A stretch of DNA of 51,083 bases from Candidatus Oscillochloris fontis (GTDB lineage Bacteria > Chloroflexota > Chloroflexia > Chloroflexales > Chloroflexaceae), in contig NZ_RYFD01000031.1 in the NCBI RefSeq assembly GCF_004138135.1, positions 1-51,083 of the forward strand, read 5' to 3'. The translations under genes and the position numbers were made by a program. Positions within the stretch are counted from its first letter, which is position 1. Each line of letters opens with the position of its first letter. Of this stretch, positions 34,379 through 42,270 are shown in pieces. The notes beneath the pieces are model-generated. The model was not told where the DNA came from, ran no database searches, and was given only the letters and a program-made list of their open reading frames with translations.

Positions 34379-35317
34379 ATGTCAACCTCCTATGCCGTTG
34401 AAATGGAAGACCTGACCCGGCGCTTTGGCGATTTTGTGGCCGTGGATCATGTCAGCTTGAAGGTTGAGCCAGGTGAGGTGTTTGGCTTCCTTGGCCCGAA
34501 TGGGTCGGGTAAGACGACCACGATCCGCATGCTGTGTGGCCTGATCGCCCCCACCGCCGGCCATGGGCGGGTGTTGGGGTTTGATATTGGGCGGGAGAGT
34601 GAGGCGATCAAGGCGCGCATTGGCTATATGTCGCAGAAGTTTAGCCTCTACCCAGATTTGCGGGTGCGTGAGAATCTTCAGTTTTATGCCGATGTGTATG
34701 AAGTGCCGCGCCGCGAACGCACCGCCCGTATGGCCGAACTGATCGCCATGGCCGGGTTGACCGGGCGCGAGCGTGAGTTGACTGCGAACCTCTCTGGTGG
34801 CTGGAAGCAGCGTCTGGCGCTGGCCTGTGCGATTGTGCATCGCCCGCGCATGCTCTTTTTGGATGAGCCGACGGGTGGGGTTGATCCAGAGGCGCGGCGC
34901 GCTTTTTGGGAACTGATCTATACGCTCGCCCAAGACGGGGTGACGGTCTTTGTCACCACCCACTACATGGACGAGGCGGAACATTGCCACCGGATTGGTT
35001 TGATGTATGGCGGCAAGTTGGTGGCGCTCGACACCCCCATGGGACTCAAGCATGGTACGATCAAGGGTGAGGTCTTAGAGATCGAGGGTTCGCCGCAGAA
35101 CGAAGCGCGGGATCTGGTTGGCGCACACCCAGGGGTGCGCGAAATCGCGCCCCACGGAGCACGGCTACACGCGATTGTGGATGATGCAGCCCTGCGTGGC
35201 CCGCAGATTGCCGAGGCGCTGCGAGCAGCCGGGATCGAGGACGTGCATACCGAACATATAGACCCCTCCTTAGAAGATGTCTTTGTGACGCTCGTAGCGC
35301 AGCAGGCGGGCGGCTAG
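34379..35317 (+). CDS. ABC transporter ATP-binding protein (YbhF C-half-like)
   Basis: 312 residues from MSTSYAVEMEDL (34379), with AGAGG upstream. The frame open to 34319 is repeat sequence. Walker A GPNGSGKTTT, signature LSGGWKQRLALACAIVH, Walker B LFLDEPTGGVDPEARR and an H-loop THYMDEAEHC are intact. Homologous to the preceding ATPase. In E. coli-type YbhF the two nucleotide-binding domains are fused, here they are separate genes, so the pair can form a heterodimer. Confidence 0.92.
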   Translation: MSTSYAVEMEDLTRRFGDFVAVDHVSLKVEPGEVFGFLGPNGSGKTTTIRMLCGLIAPTAGHGRVLGFDIGRESEAIKARIGYMSQKFSLYPDLRVRENLQFYADVYEVPRRERTARMAELIAMAGLTGRERELTANLSGGWKQRLALACAIVHRPRMLFLDEPTGGVDPEARRAFWELIYTLAQDGVTVFVTTHYMDEAEHCHRIGLMYGGKLVALDTPMGLKHGTIKGEVLEIEGSPQNEARDLVGAHPGVREIAPHGARLHAIVDDAALRGPQIAEALRAAGIEDVHTEHIDPSLEDVFVTLVAQQAGG

Positions 35318-35398
35318 AAACAAGAACGCCGAAGTGCGCGTCTAACCTAGTGTCCTACACAGACATTGATAGTGCGCTCAGGCTAGGAGGGGAGCGCT

Positions 35399-36649
35399 AT
35401 GCAACACTATGACATCATCATCGCTGGGGGCGGGGCGGCAGGACTGAGCCTCGCCTACCAGATGATCTCCAGTCCCTTGCGGGATTGCTCGATCTTACTG
35501 ATAGACTCAGGTACCAAAAACCAGAATGATCGCACCTGGGCCTTCTGGACTGATGCCCCGACCCCTTTTGAACCCATCGTCTACCACTCGTGGGACTACC
35601 TGCACCTCGCGGATGATGCGCGTGAGCAGCATCTGGATCTCAAGGACTATCGCTACCAGGTCATCCGGGGGATTGATTTCTACCGCTTCGTTCATGCCGC
35701 CCTCGATGCCTGCCCGAATGTCACCCGCATACAGGGCTGCGTGGCCCAGATTGAAGATGGCTCGGAGGTTGCGCGGGTGATCTGTGGTGAGCAGATCTAT
35801 CAGGCAACCTGGGTCTTTGATAGCATCTTTCGCCCTACCCAGGTGCCAGAGAGTGAACGCTACCAGTACTTGCAGCTACACTTTAAGGGCTGGGAGATCG
35901 AGACCAACCAGGATGTCTTTCGCCCTGATGCGGCCACGCTCATGGACTTCCGCACCCCCCAGGAGGGCGAGACGCGCTTCTTCTACGTGTTGCCCTTCTC
36001 CACCCGGCGCGCCTTGGTGGAATTCACGGTCTTTTCGGATGCCCGTTTCAGCCACGAAGAATACGCCCAGGCGTTGCAGGAGTATGTGACTGAGGTGTTG
36101 CAGGTTGCCGAGTACCAAATCCTCGACGAGGAGCAAGGCGTCATCCCCGCCACCGATCACCCCTTCCCGCGCCAGATTGGGCAGCGGGTGATGGCGATAG
36201 GCACGAAGGGTGGGCGGGTTAAACCGACCACCGGCTATGCCTTTGTGCGCATCCAGCGCGATAGTGCGGCAATCCTCTCCTCACTGCTTACCCACGGGCA
36301 CCCCTTTGCCGTGCCGAGCGATTCGCAGCGCTACCGCCTGCTCGATGCCGTCATGCTGGAGTTGATGGATCATTATGGCCAGGAACTCAAGCCGATCTTT
36401 GCCAAGATGTTTGCGCGCAACCCCATCGAGCGCATCCTACGCTTTTTGGATGAGGAAGGTAGCCCCGTCGAAAACCTCCAACTGATTGCGACACTGCCGC
36501 CCTGGAACTTCATTCAAGCGGCGGTACAGTGGCAACTGAGCCACAACACGCCTATTCGTCCCTTCATCCAAGCACCTCCCGATCCACATCCGGAACAATA
36601 TGACACCGAGGGTGATTCGTGGCTGGGTGTGGCAGCGCGGATGTTTTAG
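35399..36649 (+). CDS. crtY: Lycopene beta-cyclase (CrtY type)
   Basis: 416 residues. N-terminal FAD/NAD-binding motif DIIIAGGGAAGLSLAYQ, then RTWAFWTDAP, a mid-protein TRFFYVLPFSTRRALVEFT and GGRVKPTTGYAFVRIQ, all characteristic of bacterial CrtY-type cyclases that turn lycopene psi-ends into beta-ionone rings. AGGAGGGG precedes the ATG. No other carotenoid genes flank it. The product fits a phototroph or pigmented bacterium making gamma- or beta-carotene. Confidence 0.88.
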   Translation: MQHYDIIIAGGGAAGLSLAYQMISSPLRDCSILLIDSGTKNQNDRTWAFWTDAPTPFEPIVYHSWDYLHLADDAREQHLDLKDYRYQVIRGIDFYRFVHAALDACPNVTRIQGCVAQIEDGSEVARVICGEQIYQATWVFDSIFRPTQVPESERYQYLQLHFKGWEIETNQDVFRPDAATLMDFRTPQEGETRFFYVLPFSTRRALVEFTVFSDARFSHEEYAQALQEYVTEVLQVAEYQILDEEQGVIPATDHPFPRQIGQRVMAIGTKGGRVKPTTGYAFVRIQRDSAAILSSLLTHGHPFAVPSDSQRYRLLDAVMLELMDHYGQELKPIFAKMFARNPIERILRFLDEEGSPVENLQLIATLPPWNFIQAAVQWQLSHNTPIRPFIQAPPDPHPEQYDTEGDSWLGVAARMF

Positions 36650-36792
36650 GTTCCAAGGGCAGCAACCCAGGATCTTCAGTGGCTGTTGTGGGCTGGTTGG
36701 GTGTGGCGGTACGCTGCTATCATGCGCCGTGTGCCGATTAATCATCCACGCCAGCGCTGCAGACTGAACAGCGCAGAATCTGGAGATCCCGT

Positions 36793-37722
36793 ATGTCATC
36801 CCAACCCCGATTTTGCCCCCATTGCGGTGCGCCCCAAGAACCAGGGGCGCGGCGTTGTCGCGCCTGTGATCGCCCACTGGCACAACCCGCGCTGACCCCT
36901 ATGACCACAGATGAGCCGCCTACCGTACCCTCCTTCCGTCCTGTCGGTGCCGAAGTATGGCCAGTGCTGTGGAGCTTGGTGGGGCTATGCGTCTTCGGCA
37001 TCATCATCGCGGTTGTCACCGGAGTTGAGGAACTCGGCTATGCGTTGGGGATGGTGGGGCTGACCTTCTTCTTCACCCAGATCATCTTCTGGGTTGCGGG
37101 GCGATCCAATGCGCGCCACGGAGCCGAATTTCTGGGCAGCAATCGCCCTTTGGTGCGCTGGGTCTATACCCCAGAGGAGTGGCAACAGGTACGTAGTCTC
37201 TTCTACGAGCAGATGCAGAGTAACCAGCCACCCTTAGGCTGTCTACCCGCCATGTTTGGCGGGGTCGGACTCCTCACCGGATTCTTTATTGGCTTGGAGG
37301 AGGGCTTTCCAGAGGGATTCGTGGCGATGCTCATCGCCCTCGCCATCGGTGTCGCATTTGGTGGGTTGATGATCCTTCCTGTGAAGATCATCAACCATCA
37401 AGCTGCGCAAAACATCATGCGTGCCACGTCCCCTGCCACCGTCGCGCTTGGCAGCCATGAACTCTTCTATGAGCGGGTCTATTTTGATGCACGAGTCCAT
37501 CGGCTCAATGCAATCCGCCTCCGTGAACGCAAGCGCACCATGGACTACCTCGACATTGATCGCTTTGCCCCCCGGTATAGCCTTGTAATCTACTTCCCCT
37601 CGATCATCTACGTTCCACCACGCATGCTCCCGGCGGTTCAGGAGGTCTTGCCAAAGATCGCGGCGCGGGGGAAAGCATGGGATGCAAATGATTCGGATGC
37701 CGATATGGATCAGGATCTGTAA
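36793..37722 (+). CDS. Zinc-ribbon membrane protein of unknown function
   Basis: 309 residues. A zinc ribbon opens the protein (FCPHCGAPQEPGARRCRACDRP, Cys pairs at about 8/11 and 22/25), then two membrane segments (VLWSLVGLCVFGIIIAVVTG, LGMVGLTFFFTQIIFWVAG), a cytoplasmic stretch, two more segments around 150-200, and a soluble C-terminal domain with LGSHELFYERVYF. The layout resembles zinc_ribbon_2-type membrane proteins of unclear role. GGAG precedes the ATG. Confidence 0.78.
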   Translation: MSSQPRFCPHCGAPQEPGARRCRACDRPLAQPALTPMTTDEPPTVPSFRPVGAEVWPVLWSLVGLCVFGIIIAVVTGVEELGYALGMVGLTFFFTQIIFWVAGRSNARHGAEFLGSNRPLVRWVYTPEEWQQVRSLFYEQMQSNQPPLGCLPAMFGGVGLLTGFFIGLEEGFPEGFVAMLIALAIGVAFGGLMILPVKIINHQAAQNIMRATSPATVALGSHELFYERVYFDARVHRLNAIRLRERKRTMDYLDIDRFAPRYSLVIYFPSIIYVPPRMLPAVQEVLPKIAARGKAWDANDSDADMDQDL

Positions 37723-37858
37723 CCCATGTACGTATTGCGCGGATTTTCACAGATAGCTCTAAATCCGCCTATTTTAGCGCACGGGACACCCGAATCTAGA
37801 TGTATAATCGGAATTGTGATCATCGATTTGCGATGAACGAAACCAAGGAGCTACAGCT

Positions 37859-38194
37859 ATGACTAATGCACAGACCACGTCCGGGCCGTTGAGCACGATC
37901 ACCAATGTCGGTACGAGCCTCATCCGTTTGGGTGCCACGGTCGTGACCCTGCCGCTCAACACGGTCAGCACCGTCACCGCCAACCTGTCGCGCATGGTCA
38001 ACGACGTTGCCACCTCGGCGGGCAACGCGGTTTCCAACCCCGAGAGCAATGACATTGTCAAGGCTGCGGGCGACCTGATTAACGCCACCACCGGCCTCTA
38101 CATGGGCCTGGTTAAGACGGTAGTCGGTGGGGTTGAGCAGGCGTCGCAGGCGGTTACCAAGGCCGTCAACGATGTTGTTGAGCCAAGCAAGTAA
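37859..38194 (+). CDS. Phasin-like amphipathic protein, second copy
   Basis: 111 residues, Thr/Val/Ala rich with no Cys and only one aromatic-bearing motif (GLYMGLVK). It shares the arrangement of the protein at 20480-20827 (RLGATVVTLPL, SNDIVKAAGDL, TGLYMGLVKTV), so the two are paralogues. AAGGAG lies 8 nt before the ATG and a terminator follows, indicating a single-gene unit. Granule coating is a possible role by analogy with phasins, not shown. Other options include membrane-bound amphipathic proteins. Confidence 0.75.
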   Translation: MTNAQTTSGPLSTITNVGTSLIRLGATVVTLPLNTVSTVTANLSRMVNDVATSAGNAVSNPESNDIVKAAGDLINATTGLYMGLVKTVVGGVEQASQAVTKAVNDVVEPSK

Positions 38195-38234
38195 GTCCCA
38201 GATGTAGGGACGCTTCATGCGCGTCTCATCCCAT

Positions 38235-38275
38235 GGCTGCGTGCGGTTCATCAATGCCGCACGCGGCTGTTTATT
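38235..38275 (+). terminator. Intrinsic terminator after the phasin-like gene
   Basis: Stem GCTGCGTGCGG / CCGCACGCGGC (about 38236-38246 and 38257-38267), 10-nt loop, followed by TGTTTATT. One mismatch. Confidence 0.6.
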
Positions 38276-38338
38276 CTCCCTCCTACTACCCCACTCCCAC
38301 AAGATTGCTACGGATTCTCAGTCTGAAGGCCATCATCT

Positions 38339-39583
38339 ATGAGTACTATCCAGCTATCTAGTGAAGAGCTTTGGCAAGAAAATCAGAATCTACGTGAACG
38401 TCTTGCGGAAGTAGAATCTCAATTGGCTGCTTATCAACAAGCAGCGAGCCTAATTGATAGTAGCTCACGCACTCGGGTTGAAGCTGAACTCAACGTAGCC
38501 TTAACCAAGTACCGAACGCTCTTTGAAGCCCTACCCTTGGGTATTACCGTCTCTGATCACACCGGCCAGATTGTTGAGAGTAATGCGATGGCCGAGCGCT
38601 TATTGGGGATTGGGAAAGAAGAGCAGCAGTATCGTCATATTGATGGAGCCGAGTGGCATATTGTGCGCCCTGATGGTACCCCGATGCCACCAGAAGAATT
38701 TGCCAGCGTGCGTGCGCTGAAAGAGCAGCGCTTAATTGAGAATGTTGAGATGGGTATTATGAGTCCAGACGGAGTGACAACCTGGATCAATGTGACCGCC
38801 GCACCGGTGCCACTTGAGAACTATGGGGTTGTGATTGCCTATAACGACATCAGCTCTCGGATGGCAGCGGAACATGCACTGCATCAGACGATGCGCGAGT
38901 TAACCCGCTCGAATGCTGATCTCGAACAGTTTGCGTATGTGGCTTCGCATGATCTCCAAGAGCCATTGCGGGGTGCAATTGGGATGCTGCAACTATTACA
39001 ACAGCGCTACCATGGGCGGCTTGATTCACGTGCTGATCAGTACATCTCACTCGCAGTCGATTCGGCGAATCGCATGCAGGCATTGATCAATGATCTGCTC
39101 CTTTTTTCACGTGTGGAGCGGCGTAATCAGATTTTTACCCAGATAGATGCCGTAGACGCACTTGAGCATGCGATTGGAAATCTCCAAGTTGCGATTCAAG
39201 AGAGCAGCGCAGAAATAACCTATGATCCCTTGCCCCAAGTCTATGCTGACTCAATCCAAATAACGCAACTCTTCCAAAACTTGCTGAGTAATGCGATAAA
39301 GTTTTGCAATGAAGCGCCCCCCCGTATTCATGTATCAGCGCAACGGCGGAGTAACGCATGGGTGTTTGCGGTTCGTGATAATGGTATTGGCATCGCCCCT
39401 GATCACGTCGAGCGGATCTTTATCATCTTTCAGCGCCTCCATCCGCGCCAAGCCTACCCCGGTACGGGTATTGGTCTTGCCATCTGTAAAAAAATTATTG
39501 AGCGCCATGGTGGTCAGATCTGGGTTGATTCACACCTCGGTCATGGAGCGACCTTCTTCTTCTCCATCCCCGATCAAGCCTAA
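38339..39583 (+). CDS. PAS-domain sensor histidine kinase
   Basis: 414 residues, no membrane segment. N-terminal coiled coil (about 8-40), PAS domain (about 55-175, LFEALPLGITVSDHTGQIVE), HisKA with phospho-acceptor His204 in FAYVASHDLQEPLRG, and HATPase with NLLSNAIKF (N box), RDNGIGIAPDHVERIF and GTGIGLAICKKIIERHGG (G boxes). It is cytoplasmic and probably senses an internal signal. The nearest response regulator is the stand-alone receiver at 46433, 7 kb away in the same strand block, a plausible partner. Confidence 0.9.
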   Translation: MSTIQLSSEELWQENQNLRERLAEVESQLAAYQQAASLIDSSSRTRVEAELNVALTKYRTLFEALPLGITVSDHTGQIVESNAMAERLLGIGKEEQQYRHIDGAEWHIVRPDGTPMPPEEFASVRALKEQRLIENVEMGIMSPDGVTTWINVTAAPVPLENYGVVIAYNDISSRMAAEHALHQTMRELTRSNADLEQFAYVASHDLQEPLRGAIGMLQLLQQRYHGRLDSRADQYISLAVDSANRMQALINDLLLFSRVERRNQIFTQIDAVDALEHAIGNLQVAIQESSAEITYDPLPQVYADSIQITQLFQNLLSNAIKFCNEAPPRIHVSAQRRSNAWVFAVRDNGIGIAPDHVERIFIIFQRLHPRQAYPGTGIGLAICKKIIERHGGQIWVDSHLGHGATFFFSIPDQA

Positions 39584-39839
39584 TCGTATCTACTTGTCTA
39601 TCCAACATGATATGATATAGGATACTACCTTGTTGAAAAATAGATAAATTTTCAACTTGATGAGCATGATGAGTTGCATTCAGATGCAGAAAAAAGCCTG
39701 AAGGGCGTTGATGAGGTGGAGTGAATAAATTGTCAGATTGGTTCTTCGTTGCTGTAAGGCAATTGTTCATCCCGGCTGATACAGTCGAGAATGGATCTAG
39801 AGAGTGGATTTCTTGGCATCATGAATACTGAGGTGCCGC
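39584..39839. other. 256-bp intergenic region before the second polysaccharide operon
   Basis: AT-rich non-coding DNA. A small hairpin GTTGAAAA (39632-39639) / TTTTCAAC (39649-39656) is the only clear structure. It presumably holds the promoter for the sugar-transferase operon, but no convincing -35/-10 pair is visible. Confidence 0.5.
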
Positions 39840-40580
39840 ATGCGCCCCACGAATCAAACTGCACAACTTGACCCGAAGACACTCCGGATGTTGGAGAAGT
39901 TTGCGGATCGTCGCTTTCAGAGTACCCAAGACAATCAGCGTCTGCGCTTAGTGATGTCTTGGTGGGTAGTGCGCAACAAGATAGTTGGCAATCTCAAGCG
40001 AGTGCTTGATATCACCGTTTCAGTTGTGGCGATCATTCTAGGTAGCCCCATTATGTTGGCGACCGCACTGGCGATCAAGCTCGATTCGCCTGGCCCGATC
40101 CTCTTCTGCCAAACACGGGTGGGGAAGTATGGTGAACACTTCGCCTGCTACAAATTTCGCTCAATGTATATTGATGCCGAAACTCGCAAAGCCGAGTTGA
40201 TGGCCAGGAATGAAGCGGATGGGCCTGTCTTCAAGATCAAACATGATCCGCGTGTGACACGAGTCGGACGGATCATTCGTAAATTGAGTATTGATGAGTT
40301 GCCGCAACTCTTCAACGTATTGCGTGGCGAGATGAGCCTCGTTGGCCCGCGACCAGCGCTGCCCAGTGAAGTTGCCAAGTATAACTATGAGCAGATTGGC
40401 CGTTTACATGCCATTCCTGGCATCACTGGGTTGCAACAAGTCTCTGGTCGTAGCGATGTTGATTTCAAGCGTTGGGTCGAATTGGATTTGCAGTATATCT
40501 CTGAACAGAGCATCTGGAAGGATCTTGAGATTTTGGTGCGAACGATTCCAGCCGTACTGTTCAGTAAGGGTGCATACTGA
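39840..40580 (+). CDS. Undecaprenyl-phosphate sugar-1-phosphate transferase (priming enzyme)
   Basis: 246 residues of the bacterial sugar-transferase (WbaP C-half/PglC) type. A re-entrant membrane helix ([20 protein letters not shown]) is followed by the cytoplasmic catalytic part: [35 protein letters not shown] and [16 protein letters not shown], all family signatures. It moves a sugar-1-phosphate from an NDP-sugar to undecaprenyl phosphate, the first step of repeat-unit synthesis. A basic N-terminus of about 50 residues precedes. Next gene 47 nt downstream. Confidence 0.92.
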   Translation: MRPTNQTAQLDPKTLRMLEKFADRRFQSTQDNQRLRLVMSWWVVRNKIVGNLKRVLDITVSVVAIILGSPIMLATALAIKLDSPGPILFCQTRVGKYGEHFACYKFRSMYIDAETRKAELMARNEADGPVFKIKHDPRVTRVGRIIRKLSIDELPQLFNVLRGEMSLVGPRPALPSEVAKYNYEQIGRLHAIPGITGLQQVSGRSDVDFKRWVELDLQYISEQSIWKDLEILVRTIPAVLFSKGAY

Positions 40581-40627
40581 TACATGTTGCGTGGTGCGCT
40601 AACGCGCCATTGGATAGTGGGGCTCTG

Positions 40628-42238
40628 ATGCGTAAGCTTCTCGTTGTGCTGGGCGTACCCGTCGATAATTTGACGATGGAAGAGGCCCTGGATCGTTGTG
40701 ATGAGTTCATCGCCATTGGTCGAGCGACAGGGCGAACCCATCAGATCGCGACGGTGAATGCTGATTTTGTGGTCAATTCGCTGCATGATCCCGAACTCCA
40801 ACGCATTCTGCAAGAGGCGGATATGGCTACCGCTGATGGTATGCCCCTCGTTTGGGGATCGCGGCTTCTGGGTGGCCCCTTGTCTGGTCGGGTGACTGGT
40901 GCGGATATGGTTCCGGCTTTAGCGCGGCGTGCTGCCCAGAAGGGCTATTCGATCTTCTTCCTGGGGGCACGTGAAGGGATTGCGGCGAAGGCGGCGGATA
41001 TGTTGCAGCAGCGCAATCCCGGTATGCGGATTGCGGGGGTGCTCTCACCACCACCACGCTCAATCTTGGAGATGGATCAGTCGGTGGTGGATGCCGTAAA
41101 GGCGGCGCAACCCGATATTCTCCTGGTTGCATTTGGTAATCCGAAGCAGGAGAAGTGGATCCGCATGTATGCCCACGAACTGCATGTGCCGATCTGTATT
41201 GGGGTGGGGGGGACCTTTGACATGATTGTCGGGGTCACCAAACGCGCCCCGACTTGGATGCAGAAGGTGGGTTTGGAGTGGGCGTATCGCTTGTCGCAAG
41301 AGCCACAACGGCTGGCCAAGCGCTATCTGCATGATTTTGGCTATTTTGGCTATTTCTTTGTGCGCCAGTGGTGGGGTATGCGGCGTGGAACCGCAATCTC
41401 GATGGTGCCGCCTAAGCCCGTGCCAGAGGTGGTTCCTCCGGCACTTCCTGTTCCCCCTCTCATCCCGGTTGAAGCTCCGCTCGCTCCTATCGCTCCATCC
41501 CTCCTACCTCCCACACCCCCCGATCCCCTAAGCCATACGCCTACCCCAATGATGACCTTGCAAGGGCGGTTGGATATTGATAATCAGGATGCATTTGCCG
41601 ATGAAGCCAATCGGTTGCTTGATGTGTCGCCCTATCTGATCCTCAATTTGGCCGAGGCGACCTTTCTGGATAGCTCGGCCCTTGGGGTGCTGGTTGCCCT
41701 TGCCAATCGTGCCCATCGTGCGGGTGGAGCGCTCTGGTTGGTGGCGATCCCGCCCCAGATCCAGAGCCTGTTTCGGCTGGTGCGCCTCGATACCTTCTTT
41801 GAGGTCTACCCTGATGCCGATACGGTTGAGTTCAAGCGGCGACAAGAACCGCAGCCGGTTGCGCCCCAGCCAACCGATAATGGTTGGAGTATTGTGCGTA
41901 TGCCCCGTATGTATGATGGCAATAACATTGCGACCATCACAGATCGGTGCTTAGAAGGGATCGAGACCAATCCCTATCTGGTTTTGGATTTTAGTGACAC
42001 AGTCTTCATGTCTAGTGCCGGTATGGCCTCGTTACTGCGGTTGGATCGGGCGGCTCGATCTAAGTCAGGGGCCTTGCGGGTTGTTAGTTGTTCGAATGAT
42101 CTGGTACGGACACTCAAGTTGATTAATATTGATACCATTCTTACGCTGATGGCTGATGTTGCTACGGCTACCCGTGAGCCAGTGCAGTCCGCTCCGAATC
42201 TCACCGACCTGCGGGTGATCCCGTCAGGCACGCAATAG
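40628..42238 (+). CDS. WecG/TagA-family glycosyltransferase fused to two STAS domains
   Basis: 536 residues from MRKLLVVLGVPVDNLTMEEA (40628). An earlier in-frame start at 40610 is possible. Residues 1 to about 245 form a complete WecG/TagA/CpsF glycosyltransferase (NADFVVN, TADGMPLVWGSRLLG, FGNPKQEKW, GVGGTFDMI). After a Pro-rich linker (about 255-307) come two STAS domains: about 308-402 with FLDSSALGVL, whose second Ser (Ser350) is at the usual phosphorylation site, and about 418-510 with FMSSAGMASL, where that site is Ala. Glycosyltransferases of this family normally end near residue 250. STAS domains bind RsbW-type kinases, one of which is encoded at 45901. Confidence 0.9.
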   Translation: MRKLLVVLGVPVDNLTMEEALDRCDEFIAIGRATGRTHQIATVNADFVVNSLHDPELQRILQEADMATADGMPLVWGSRLLGGPLSGRVTGADMVPALARRAAQKGYSIFFLGAREGIAAKAADMLQQRNPGMRIAGVLSPPPRSILEMDQSVVDAVKAAQPDILLVAFGNPKQEKWIRMYAHELHVPICIGVGGTFDMIVGVTKRAPTWMQKVGLEWAYRLSQEPQRLAKRYLHDFGYFGYFFVRQWWGMRRGTAISMVPPKPVPEVVPPALPVPPLIPVEAPLAPIAPSLLPPTPPDPLSHTPTPMMTLQGRLDIDNQDAFADEANRLLDVSPYLILNLAEATFLDSSALGVLVALANRAHRAGGALWLVAIPPQIQSLFRLVRLDTFFEVYPDADTVEFKRRQEPQPVAPQPTDNGWSIVRMPRMYDGNNIATITDRCLEGIETNPYLVLDFSDTVFMSSAGMASLLRLDRAARSKSGALRVVSCSNDLVRTLKLINIDTILTLMADVATATREPVQSAPNLTDLRVIPSGTQ

Positions 42239-42270
42239 GCTACTAGTATCTACTGGTAGTACCAAGGATT

